64,000 nt of DNA from Takakia lepidozioides. Lineage: Eukaryota > Streptophyta > Takakiopsida > Takakiales > Takakiaceae. Under the pieces are notes generated by a model that was not told the origin of the DNA, made no database searches, and was given only the letters and a program-made list of their open reading frames with translations. Below are positions 32,501 to 42,799 of the stretch, one piece after another (the stretch's first letter is position 1; every line of letters begins with the position of its first letter). The translations under genes and the position numbers were made by a program. The stretch covers positions 35,879,053 through 35,943,052 of the forward strand of contig CM060732.1 in the NCBI GenBank assembly GCA_030704615.1, read 5' to 3'.

Positions 32501-34367
32501 ATTTGGATGGATCCGTAGTCTTTTACGTTTCTACAATGGATTCCAGAGGCAATGAGTCAGTCGTGGACTCCTGGGATCCCATTTGGAGACAGGTGAACGA
32601 ATCCTTCGAACTTCTTCTCTCCAGGAAACCTTCCACCTAGGCATTCTCAGGGAAGATGTTTCACGTTTGGGATGGCAACCACCGGTTGCTTGCATGGATG
32701 GCTGTCATTGGGAGGCTGCACTCACAGGAGGAAGAGTGGCATTACTCTGTTCGATCGATGGTGCTGGATTGTGACGGGAACATGCTGGGTCTTTTGATGG
32801 CAATGAATGATGTGAACAGGTTGGTTTCTCATTCTACATGTTCCACTTGTGGTTCCGTGGTTCTTTGGTTCCAGTCCTCTGTTGACGGTCCTTGAATTTC
32901 ATTCTGACTTTCACACATCATTCTGAAGAGGGACGGAGACATTGCATGTCAAAACGAGTCTGGTTCACACACTGTACAGGATACAAAGGATCGGGCATAT
33001 GCCCTTGACCAACTTCAAGACCATCCTTTCAGCAGAGACGTACAAGAAGTGCGAAAGCTCCAAGACATCAGAAACATGGTACTCGTTGATCCGTGAGGCT
33101 TTCATGGAGTATATGTACGCAGTGAGATACGTCTTCCATCATCTGGCCTTTTGATATTCCTGCTTCCACATGTTTGTTTCTGTTTTTTCCCTTGCCCTTG
33201 GGTTGATGCAACTCTCGTGCATTCCCTTACAGCAAGACATTGCAGATGCAGGAGAGTGTGGCAAACTGGAATACTACAGCTTTACCCCTGAGGAGAGAAG
33301 GACAGCAAAGGGCGTTGAGAGTCACATCCAGAAGGAGATGACCGCCACAAGAAAGACTATTATGAGTACTTTTGTGAAACAACTGAGAATTGCAGACCCA
33401 ACCTTTGGACCAGAGTTCCTTCAAGAGGTGAAAAACCATTACAACAAGCCTGGCAAGCCGGAGATGGCCCAAGAGAAGTTACACAGGTTGTCTACTGCCG
33501 TTGTGTCTTTAGAACAGAAGGTGAAGTGGCTACAGATATGGAACTCTGATGCCACTGTTAGGGATACCCACATGTTCCCCAGGCCGGAGAAAGAGAAGAA
33601 GACCCAGCGTATCATTCCTGTCAGTGACAATGTGCTGGACACATGGCTTCACAAGGCCACTTACTGGAACCAGGTACGATGTCCTTTGTTGTGTCACTTT
33701 CTTTTCGTTTTTTCTGTCATTCTTTTTCCATGTTACATTGGTTGTGATTGTTTTTGTGTTCATTCTTGCTTCTGTATTGGTCTGCAATTGGAGGAAAGGG
33801 CCCGGTCGGTTCTACATACGCAGCTGGCTGACTATGGGATCACCATGACAGAACCGAAGGTCTCTTTCCAAGCATACATGTGGAAATGGAGAGCCACAGT
33901 GTGGCAATCTTGTTTCTTCAGAGAGTTCAGCAAGGATGCTGGCATCAGTCGAATAAATGAGCTTGACCAGCAAGAGAAAGGAGAGGAAGCCTGGAAATGA
34001 TGCCTTTACAGGTGCGAAATGGACTGTGCTTCTTTGTTTTGCATAGACACAATCTCCTCCATCCAACCTGTTTTTGGCTGGCTCATATGAGTTTGTAGTG
34101 GAGTGTAATGTGTCGCATACTCTTTTAAGGGGTCTTCGTGATGGGGTGGAAAAGCTGGGAGACAATATTTGCATTGCATAATGAGGTTGTCTCTGTTCCT
34201 GCAGGTACATAAAGTATGTTCTCATGGCAGAGAACTGCTTGGACAAACATCTTGATTTCGTGGACCTTTGGCTTGTCCCTGCTGGCAACCAGACCATGTT
34301 TACTACGGGGATCTTGCATGAGTGGGGCCCAGACCATCTTGCTAGTTGTTCACCGAGTAGTTTGTGA
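29587..34367 (+). pseudogene. Spliced gene with ParB/sulfiredoxin-like motif, broken
   Basis: Exons inferred from frame and GT-AG: 29587-29895, 32239 (or 32281)-32819, 32929-33121, 33233-33673, 33794-34011 and 34205-34367. Exon 1 (103 codons) is acidic (EEEKEEEEGKEE). Exon 2 has IPLCRLVSMPVVRPP, then FHVWDGNHRLLAWM near 32655. The DGNHRxxA signature with an upstream conserved strand-helix is that of the ParB/sulfiredoxin fold (nucleotide or DNA binding). Later exons (KLEYYSFTPEERR, VLDTWLHKATYWNQ, FQAYMWKWRATVWQSCFF, YIKYVLMAENCLDKHLDFV) are unrecognised. In-frame stops: TAG 32263-32265 (avoided with the second acceptor, same phase), TAG 32638-32640 and TGA 33998-34000. It lies head to head with the transposase gene. 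Whether it is transposon cargo or host-derived is open. Confidence 0.7.
29965..32125 (+). repeat. 116-bp satellite with a 34-nt hairpin per unit, inside intron 1
   Basis: Nineteen ~116-bp units lie in the first intron of the ParB-like gene; the one near 31500-31560 has lost its hairpin. Each of the others has an inverted repeat CTCAAACAGTGTGCG / CGCACACTGTTTGAG around a 4-nt loop (GCAA, GCAC, TCAA or CCAA). Hairpins start at 30022, 30138, 30254, 30370, 30487, 30603, 30719, 30835, 30951, 31069, 31185, 31301, 31419, 31615, 31731, 31847, 31961 and 32085. Units also carry GGCCACATAGGGCCACT, GGTTCAATCCACCC and a T-run. The later units are more diverged. Confidence 0.95.
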
Positions 34368-35700
34368 ATTGTCCCAGGCTGGGATTGCATGAGGTTAAGT
34401 GAAGTGTGCAGGTCAAATAGGTAGTGTGGGGGGGGGGGCATATATTGGTGAGGCTGTGTAGGTAGTTTTTGTAGCCTGAGTAAGAGGGTGCGGACGTTTG
34501 CGGTTGTGTGGGTGGCCAAGTAGTCATTACAGATTGTGGGTAGCGGGGAGATGGAAATGACTAGGGAGAAGAGAAGGTGTTGGGTGGGATATGCCTTGAG
34601 TTCCCGCATAGCTTGAGCAAGTGCCGCCGGGTGTTGGCAACTAGGTAGGCCAAAGATAGCGATGGGCTATGTGGGTGTGTGAGTAGCTGTCAGGGGGTTA
34701 GGGAGGAGTGGAGAGAAGTGGGCATACAGATGTTGATATGATGGCCTAAATGAGGTGGTGTTCGTTTGGAAGTAGAGTGAGTATCTTTCCTGGGAGTCAT
34801 TGGAGAGTTTGCTAATGATATCATTAATAGTGATAGGTCCAGGGTTGGGGTGGATATCGCCTTTGCGTAGTAGTATAAGTAGTGCACATGTATGTTAAAA
34901 TTTATTATGGGAGGACGGGGGGTGATGTAGAGAGTGTTTAGATGGGGGGGAGTATTGGCGGTACCGGCCGTGTGGACAATGGGTAATAAGATAGGTGTGA
35001 GGGGGTTGGTAAATATGTTTGCAGGGGAAGTGAGTGGCGGTGGGTGGGTATGGCTGAGATGGAGAGTGAAGGGTAGAATTATAGGTAGTAGTGGAGCTGG
35101 TTGGGGGTGCATATGGAGGGGGGTCAGATGAGGGGTAATTGTTATGTGGCGATTGGCGTGTATGAGGAGGTAGGTTGTGAGGGCACAAATATATGTATTA
35201 AGTGGTGAATACAGGAGGGTGAAACTATTGAATGTATTGGTTATGGGATGAGTGGGTGAATGGCCAGGATGAATGTTGGCAAGGAGAGGCATGGATGAAA
35301 AGGCCGGTGGGTGAGTAGAGTTGTGGTTACGGGTGAGGGGGGTTTGGATATGTAGTGAAGGTAGTGGTGTATAATTTGTGGGTGGGTACGATGGATGATA
35401 GTTTGTGGATGGATTTAGTGGAAATGGGTGACGGGAGCTGAAGGTCGGGGCTTGTGCATGACCGTTGGTGGCGGTATTAATGAGTAGAGAATGATGAGGG
35501 TAATTACGAGTGAATATAGGAGATATCATGAACGGTAAAGTAGAATAAAATTTGAAAACCTCAGCTAGGTTTGAAAGTGGAACAGATAAGCAAAACAATA
35601 CATAAGCTAAGCATATCATGAGAGGGGAGATAGTGAGAAGTACTAGGTGACAGATCTTACTACGCGATCCAGAGTAGGTGTAGGCGGGGTGGTAAAGCCT
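34368..35700. other. Strand-asymmetric G/T-rich DNA
   Basis: The plus strand is strongly G/T/A-rich with few C (runs such as GTGGGTGGG, and 11 G at 34428-34438). The minus strand therefore has a long open frame (34690-35715) rich in Pro, Thr, His, Leu and Ile. I treat it as a composition artefact or a transposon 3' region rather than a gene. It begins at the end of the last ParB-like exon. Confidence 0.5.
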
Positions 35701-35985
35701 GTGGAAACTAGTCATGGAGTGCGCAGGGGGTCACCGTGAGGAGAGGTGTGGAGGTTAGCTGTGAGCCTGGCCCCACAGGGGCTGACTCGTCGACAAGCTC
35801 TTGCAGACGCACTGTAGAAGTCCCGCCCAATGGTGTGGGCTGAGTTGTGAGCATTCCGTTGAGCGCAGGGGCAGCATGAAAGAATGTCTTGAGAGGTGGT
35901 CGGTGGCAGATCTGTGGGATGGTGGCACAAGGTAAGCTTGGGTCTAGGGTGCCAGAGCCCGGCAACTTCGGCAGGTTGGCAAGGA

Positions 35986-37100
35986 CTAGATTTGCGTGGT
36001 GATAGAAGTTGGCCAGGTTATGGCCAAGGTTATCCGAGATAGACTTAAGAATGATACCATGTACTCGTGATAGGAGAGTTGGTGAGTAGTGATAGATGCT
36101 GAGAGCCGGGCCTCCATTGAAGTGATGTCATCACGCATGTCATTCCTGATAAAGAGGGAGTGGGCCTCAAACTTTTGGTCGATTTCCTTGAACAGCTCGG
36201 CTTGCGCAATCGTGGGCTTGGATACGGGCTGAATAGTGATTGACTCCACTGTGTCAAAAAGGGCCTGGTTAATGTTAGACACCTTCAGCTTGTCCAGCAT
36301 CTCCTGCTCCGGTGGTGCAATTCCGTTGATACTATTATTGTGCGGGGCTATGGAGACAAAACGACCGTGTAGCTCGATGTAGGGTTGACTACACCTAGTG
36401 TAGATAGCAGGGTTCTTACAAGTGATGTGGAGCATCCCCAGGTGCTTAGTCGTTTCGGTGAAAGAGACCTTGCAGAAGTGGGTATGCGTGATGTTTCCCT
36501 GTCCAAACAAACTGTTGAGTTCACCTAGGATGACTTGCTGTGACTGAAGCATACAGAGATTTTTTGCCACGATCGTAAGGGCATTGCGCTTGGCTATGGC
36601 ATCTAGGCTAGTTCCTTTGGTTCCTCCCTTGTTGGATTTCTTGACCCGAATGCATGGTTTGATTAGCACGTTGTCGATACGGACGCCGGACTCCAGAATG
36701 CGGGACCTGGTATCCTCGGTAGCAAGGTAAATGAAATCGTAGGAAGACTCTGGGTTAGGCTTGGTAACATGGAGAATCTTATAGTTGTCACTTGTTAAGT
36801 GCCAGGAACGAAGATCGACCTGTCAACCAGTTTGGAATAACAAGAGACTGCTAGAATATCGCCGAACTGACAGTTGCAGGTAAAATGGAGCAGGCTCGCG
36901 TGCATGAAGAGATCCAGGACTAGGGATTTTTGAAGGGTGCTTGAAGATGGCAAGAGGGTTGAAGAAAGGATGATGGCGTACAGGCGTCTAGAGATGGTTT
37001 GCATCGACATGAAATCTGTGTGTAGCACGACGAGGTGGACCGGATGCTGTAGCCGGTGCTGTGCTTTTAGAGTGTAGGTTGATGTTGGAATAGTTGTCAC
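35986..37100 (-). other. Unrecognised minus-strand coding-like block
   Basis: Two minus-strand frames (36795-37100 and 35986-36669) are separated by about 125 bases with stops. The longer one (up to 227 codons) is not of low complexity: KPCIRVKKSNKGGTKG, NLCMLQSQQVILGELNSLFG, HITCKNPAIYTRCSQPYIEL and a C-terminal amphipathic stretch (AELFKEIDQKFEAHSLFIRN) that may coil. The second contains LVVLHTDFMSMQTISRRLYA. Composition is coding-like, but I know no matching family. Position, next to the strand-asymmetric DNA and gypsy fragments, suggests part of an unidentified transposon. No host function is claimed. Confidence 0.4.
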
Positions 37101-37254
37101 TGGCCTTTGATGCCTTGCAGCGGCAGGGACTGTGATTTCTCCTTTGAATAGAGAAAAAGTGTAAATCCTATGACTTAGGCTTCATCAGGTGTTGATTTGA
37201 AGAGTGACAATGCAGATTTGATTCTAGTTACTGTTTGGGACAAGAAAGATCTGC

Positions 37255-38394
37255 TTAAGGCTTCGTGAGCCCAAATGGCATCACCAAGAATTCGTAATGA
37301 CCAAAACGAGATCGAAATCCTGTCTTTGGTATGTCAGAATTCTTGATCCGTATCTGACGATATCCAGACCGAAGATCAAGTTTTGAAAAAACCTGACTCC
37401 CATATAGATAGTCAAACAAATCGTCCACACGAGGCAAAGGAAACTTATTCTTGATGGTGACCTTATTCAACCATCTATAGTCCACACACAATCTCAAAGT
37501 CCCGTCTTTCTTCTTCTTAAACATTACAGGGGCACCCCAATGGGATTTATTTGGACGTATATACCCCTTTTCCAACAGGTCATTCAACTGCCTTTCTAAC
37601 TCTTTACTTTCTGCAATTGAATGCCTATACGGTGCCCTTGCAACCAGTACAACATCTGACATCAACTCGATAGCATGATCAACCTCCCGTTCAGGGGGCA
37701 TCCCAGGGATCTCATCAGGAAACATATCTTTATATTCATTCAGGATTAGGCCAAGTCTGGGATGTGACTTCCCTTCTCCCTGATTTGTTTCCAAGACCTC
37801 ATGCAAGCTAACAGTAAAAAGCTGAGCACTTCCCCTCCGCATACATCTCTTAATCTGAATAGCTGACAAGACAGGTACATTGAGAAGAGCTCTAGTACCT
37901 TTGATATTGAATCTCTTCCCATTGGGCAACGTACCACTAACCAGTCCGGATTTGCAAGCCACCACAGCATCAACCGGATCCAGCCACCGCATGCCAAGGA
38001 TGCAGTCGTACCGAGCTCCCTCCCAGACCTCGAAGTCAGCCATAGTTTGTACTCCTTGCATGACCATCGGTACCTTTGGGATGTGTTTGTGCGTAGAATC
38101 CATGCCACCATCTGGTAACAGGATTTGACAGGGTTGCATGTCTTCTTGAACTAGTCCCAACTTGTCAGCAAAATCCTTTGACAACAGGTTATGAGTGCTG
38201 CATATATCAATCAGCACCTGAGTGGGAATTCCAGCCACTCTCCCCTGAACCCGTATCACACTGGGGTCATGCTCTATTTGGTCTCCAATGATAGAGGCAG
38301 AAACCCGCACATTAGGACTTTTCCCTTTTTCTTGTCTTGACTTCTCCCCAGTTTCAACAGCCGCACAAGGTTCTGCAGGTTCTTCAACTGTCAA
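37255..38394 (-). pseudogene. Gypsy element 2: protease and reverse transcriptase N-terminal half
   Basis: On the minus strand a retropepsin-like region ([20 protein letters not shown], then [11 protein letters not shown]) is followed by reverse transcriptase ([51 protein letters not shown]). It stops abruptly at 37255 within the motif that normally reads [10 protein letters not shown], so the catalytic YxDD and everything after are missing. The protease active site reads D-I-C-S instead of the usual D-S/T-G-S/A, which should abolish catalysis. A frame break separates this from the zinc knuckle upstream. It is a 5' fragment of a Ty3/gypsy element. Confidence 0.88.
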
Positions 38395-39523
38395 AGGCGG
38401 CTATCTGTCGAGCCTGACGATAATTCGGGTACTTAATACACTCAGCAGCTCTGTGTCCGGGTTCATGGCACAAGAAACACAAACCCTTACGCCTGTGTTC
38501 TTCCTGCTCTTTGAAACTGAGCCTTGGAGGAGCCCTCATTGGCGGTCTCCGTATAGTTTGATCCCCCACCTTCTTAAACAGTTTAAATCTCTTTCAATTC
38601 CCTCTCTTCGCTGGTGACTGCCAAGGACTAGATGATCTAGGCTTGAACTCTGCCGTGCCACGAGCAAAATTCGAAGAACGTTGTGCCCTCACTTCGTTCT
38701 CAAAATTACAGGCCAAACGATATGCTTCTGCCTCAGTACGAGGGTTGTGGGCTTTGACCTTAAATTTGAGAGAATCACTGAGGCCATCAACAAAAAAATC
38801 AACTCTGTCCTCTTCACTCAACGAGGGGAAATAATTGGCATGGGTTTCAAATCTCGTCTTAAACTCTCCCACGCTCATAGTCTCATGTTTCAGCCTGAAC
38901 AATTCAACTTTCATCTTATGTGCATAGTCGCCCGGTAGGTAGTGGGCTAAGAATAGTGCCTTAAACATAGCCCAACTATCCACATGTGGTTTCTTGTGTT
39001 CACGGCGTTCCTGCTTCTGGCGCGACCACCATAGCTTGGCGGCATCACGGAGCTGTAGAGCAGCTGTCTGTATCTTTGCTTCCTCTGAATAATCGTCCTC
39101 AAAGAACTCTTCTAATGTATCCAGGAAAGACAATATTTCCTCGGGTTTGACAGATGGCTTACCATAAAATTCTGGCAATTTCACCAATCTTCTGATTTCC
39201 CTGGTGACATCCTTGCTTCTTTTCATCTTGGCCTCATGGGAGTCGGCCTCAGATTCGTCCTCATTCAGTGGCTCACTCATAGGCAGCTCCCTAGATCACT
39301 TTTCAGTTTGAGTTTGTGCAGGGGCCAATTTCTGTATCTCAGATCGAATCAAAGTACCTAAGGCCTCCATCTGTTGCTGGGAAAACAACTGACTTCCATG
39401 TTCGCGATCTGAAGCTCGGTGCAGACTGGCCGCATCTGAGCGCTCACGGTCTCCCGCCATTTCACTATCCTGATCGTCGTCACCGGGGTGTGTGCTCACA
39501 GAGCCGAATGAGATCTGGCTCAT
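38384..39523 (-). pseudogene. Gypsy element 2: Gag with zinc knuckle
   Basis: From ATG at 39523 (minus) the frame passes TGA at 39296-39298 and TGA at 38594-38596 and otherwise stays in phase. The central part is a retrotransposon Gag domain (EILSFLDTLEEFFEDDYSEE, LRDAAKLWWSRQKQ, LFRLKHETMSVGEFKTRFET). The last part has a CCHC knuckle CFLCHEPGHRAAEC near 38458-38499. Gag would have formed the particle around the RNA. Native translation might start at 39280 (MSEPLNEDE), making the first stop irrelevant. The second TGA lies between capsid and knuckle and is a true lesion. Confidence 0.88.
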
Positions 39524-39602
39524 TCACACGATTACCCTACTTCTGGAAATTCCGAATTTCACAATCTGTTCTCCCCGATCGCAAAACGGCTCTGATACCA
39601 CT

Positions 39603-39789
39603 TGAAAAGAATCTGACTCTCTTTCCTCAGTCCAACTACAGAACCAATTCAGGCCCTTTTCTTATCTTGCCGTTCATAGGGAATCTATCAGGATCCCAAG
39701 AAATCTGCTTGCTTGAATCAACGTCAATATGGACTCATGTGACCATCTTCTTTTATTCCAGTCACCATTCATTGACTCAGACCGTAACA
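39603..39789 (-). mobile_element. 5' LTR of gypsy element 2, with primer site
   Basis: On the minus strand a 187-bp segment begins TGTTACGGTCTGAG and ends GATTCTTTTCA. Two bases further is TGGTATCAGAGC (complement at 39589-39600), the initiator tRNA-Met primer site, followed by Gag. This is a short 5' LTR. No matching 3' LTR lies in the window because the element is cut at 37255. Confidence 0.8.
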
Positions 39790-39799
39790 GAGACCACAC

Positions 39800-40167
39800 C
39801 AGTCCAACGATCGTTCACCCCTGTTCTTCACGAAAGTGTATATGAGGCCCATGAATGTGGCTGGGGCATTGGTGAGACCAAATGGCATAACCATGTATTC
39901 AAAATATCCATACCTAGTGAGGAAAACGGTCTTATATACATCTTCATCAGCGACTCGAATTTGGTTGTATCCACTCCTCAAATCAAGTTTCGTAAAGTAT
40001 TTTGCTCCTCGCAGTTGGTCAAATAGATCGTCTATGCGTGGTAACGGGTACTTGTTCTTCATTGTCTGTTGGTTGAGTGCTCGATAATAAATGCACATGC
40101 GCATTACTCCATCTTTTTTCTTCACAAACAACACCGGCGCTCCATACGGGGATACACTTTCGGGCAT
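39800..40167 (-). mobile_element. Gypsy element 3: reverse transcriptase fragment
   Basis: The minus-strand translation reads [20 protein letters not shown], then [13 protein letters not shown], then [18 protein letters not shown] and [14 protein letters not shown]. The fragment differs from gypsy element 2 and from the plus-strand element next to it. It ends near 39800, close to the LTR of element 2, which may have inserted into it. Confidence 0.85.
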
Positions 40168-42528
40168 GCTAAGGTCTTTAGCACTTTGGATTTACGATCC
40201 GGATATCACCAGTTGCCAATCAAGGAGGCGGACAAGTAGAAGACGACATTCTGGGGGATCAATGAGCACGGCAAGGATTGCCTATATCAGTGGCGGTTCT
40301 TACCATTTGGGCTTAAGAATGCTCCTGCAAAGTTTCAGAGAGTCATGGATAGGATTCTAGCAGGGGTGGACTTTGCTCTGTGCTACATAGATGACATCAT
40401 CATCTTTAGTGTTACGATGGAGGAGCATGAGAGACACCTTCAGGTGGTATTGGAGCGCTTGAGAGCGCACGGATTGAAGTTGCATCCAGGGAAGTGCAAG
40501 TTTTTCCACAACCAGATTAAGTATCTGGGTCACATGATATATCCTGGAGGATTGGGGGTACAGCAGACTAAGGTAGAGGCCATTGCACAAATTCCACGCC
40601 CCACGGATGTGAGCCGAGTTCGAGCTTTCATGGGGTTGGCAACCTATTATAGACGGTTTGTCAAGGGATTTAGTATCATTGCAAAGGCTCTAACCAAGCT
40701 GACCAAGGTGGACCAGGAGTGGCAGTGGGAAGATGAGCAGGAACAAGCTTTTCAAGAGCTCAAGGCGAGGTTGACCTCGGCGCCTATCCTGAGACGACCT
40801 ATCAGGGGGCGTCCCTTTCAGCTGCATACGGATTGGAGCATGTTGGGGCTTGGAGCGGTGCTCACACAGGTGGATGATGAGGGAAGAGAGTTCGTAGTGG
40901 CCTATACTAGCCGCTCAAATAACGCTGCAGAGGCTAAGTACAGCTCATATGAGGGAGAGTGCTTAGCTGCAGTGTGGGCCGTGGCACACTTCAGGTGCTA
41001 TCTATACGACAATCTTTTCACCCTTGTCACGGATCACCAGCCACTCAAGTGGTTGATGGAGTCAAACAAGCTTACGGGGAAGCTTGCATGGTGGGCACTT
41101 ATACTCCAGGAGTATGACTTTCAGGTTGTGCATCGACCGGGTTTGGTCAATCGGGATGCGGATGGATTGAGTCGCAATCCATGCATGAGCCAGCAGGATG
41201 ACACTGGAGCTCGGTGGCATGGTGAGACGGACAAGGAGATGGTGCCGAGATGGCACGCATCTGCATTTTTGTGTATCTTGGCATCGGGAGGTCAGGTTGG
41301 ACCTACAATAGGGCTGACTATAGATAGATTGTCTGAGGACCCTGAGGCTAGTGATGAGCTAGGTGGTGCCAGAGATATACATGAGGATTAGGCTGTGTTG
41401 GACTACCTCCGCACGGGAGACACGGCAGCCACTGTGACTGCCAGGGAGAGGGATCGGATCCTACAACGAGCCAAGAGGTTCAAGTGGGAGGGGATACACC
41501 TACTTCGAGTGTGGGAAGATGGTCGGGTGAGGATTGTGCCTCACCCCACACAGCATGCACGGTTAGTGCGGCATGCCCATGAGGAGTTGGGGCATTTTGG
41601 AGTGCGACGCACTCACAGTTTACTTCAAGGGCAGTATTGGTGGCGTGGTATGCATACAGAGGTGCAACAGTTCGTGGCTAGGTGCATGGTGTGTGACAGG
41701 GTGCGTGCTTCATTCAACACCCCTACACCACAGTTGCATCCTTTACCAATCATGGGATTGGGCTACAGCTGGAGTCTTGACTTCGCAGGACCGTTGCCAC
41801 TGACTATGCGCCACCACAAATATGTGTTGGTGATGGTGGAGCACTTCTCGAAGTGGATTGAGTTGGTTCCATTGCCTGACAAGGCTAGTGAGGGGGCTGC
41901 GTATGCATTCTTGGATCGTGTGCTTAGCCGATTTGGTGCTCCAGCTGAGGTACTCACGGACCAAGGGAGAGAGTTCTTGGGGGAGTTTCAGGTTTTGTGT
42001 GATAAAGCCTTGATAGACCACCACACCACTTCTCGGGATCATCTTGAGGCCGATGGCTTAGCAGAGAGAGTTGTTCAGACGGTGAAGATGGGTTTGCGCA
42101 AGTATGGCTTGCAGAAGGGACACCTAGGAGATTGGGATCTTCAGGTTCCTTGGTTAGCCATGGGCTACAGGTTCAGCAAACAAGCATCACTTGCCTCCTT
42201 CTCACCATATTTCCTTCTCTTTGGCCGAGAGCCGGATTTGCCTGCAGCCATTCGTAGGGACACTGCTCAAGTCCTTAACCTTGACGATCCGGACGTGTGG
42301 GTACGTGCATGTGATCAGCGTGCAGAGTTGTTCAAGAAAGTCATGCCCATGGCTTTTGAGAACCTTGCCATTGCACAACACCGTGATACGTTGAGATATG
42401 CCATTATACGTGGTGGAGGATATCGTCCTGGGGTTCGGAGGTTTAGCCCTGGTGACTATGTTTATTTGCAGCAGACTGCTCCTACGACTCTGGATGTTAC
42501 TGCAGGGCGTGTTATTCTGAGGGTTTGA
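40168..42528 (+). pseudogene. Gypsy element 4: reverse transcriptase, RNase H, integrase
   Basis: It starts abruptly at the motif [20 protein letters not shown] near 40175 and reads FLPFGLKNAPAKFQRVMDRI and the catalytic CYIDDIIIFS near 40380. RNase H has HTDWSMLGLGAVLT, EGECLAAVWAVAHF, LVTDHQPLKW and NRDADGLSR. Integrase has the HHCC region (HAHEELGHFGVRRTH, ARCMVCDRV) and a core with SLDFAGPLP, LTDQGREF and EADGLAERVVQ. In-frame stops at TAG 40237-40239, TAG 41389-41391 and TGA 42526-42528 interrupt an otherwise continuous frame. The 5' half and LTRs are missing. Unlike the chromovirus it has no chromodomain and instead leads into a PHD-like domain. Confidence 0.9.
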
Positions 42529-42775
42529 GAGGTGTTGCCCTCAGTGGTCCTGATCTTGGAGGGTCGGGATGGCATGACTTGGAAGGACCATGTGCATAAT
42601 TGTGCGCAATGTCACCTTCGCAATGTCACCTTCCCAATGTCGATGGCAGAGTTGACCCAAACTTGGCAGTGGTACCTGCAGGTTTGAGGTGCATGCTCTG
42701 TGGGTCTGCCAAAGGGGCAGCCACCATGCTGGTGTGTGATCGATGCTCAAGGGGTTGGCATATGGGATGCTGCAG
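42529..42775 (+). pseudogene. Gypsy element 4: C-terminal PHD-finger-like domain
   Basis: After the TGA the same frame continues (EVLPSVVLILEGRDGMTWKD, then HNCAQCHL). A 14-bp tandem duplication (42607-42620 and 42621-42634) then shifts the frame. In the resulting frame the sequence is NVDGRVDPNLAVVPAG followed by CMLCGSAKGAATMLVCDRC and SRGWHMGC at 42690-42770. The spacing C-x2-C-x10-C-x2-C-x4-H-x2-C matches the first six ligands of a C4HC3 PHD finger. The last C-x2-C pair is lost where the element ends near 42800. PHD fingers read histone tails, so this may play the targeting role that the chromodomain plays in chromoviruses; that is inference. Confidence 0.7.
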
Positions 42776-42799
42776 TTGGCAGAGGTTCACTCTAGAGCT

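Noticed and set aside
25072-34367. Reassigned TAG codon to explain the in-frame stops
   Set aside because: The intact reductase gene ends with TAG at the expected C-terminus and uses no internal TAG, so TAG is a normal stop in this genome.
25072-34367. RNA editing that repairs stop codons
   Set aside because: Stop-removing U-to-C editing is known from organelles of some seed-free plants. These are nuclear transposon-type genes that also have frameshifts.
34690-35715. 341-codon minus-strand open frame as a protein gene
   Set aside because: Its Pro/Thr/His/Leu-rich content follows directly from the G/T-rich composition of the plus strand. No domain or stable structure is apparent.
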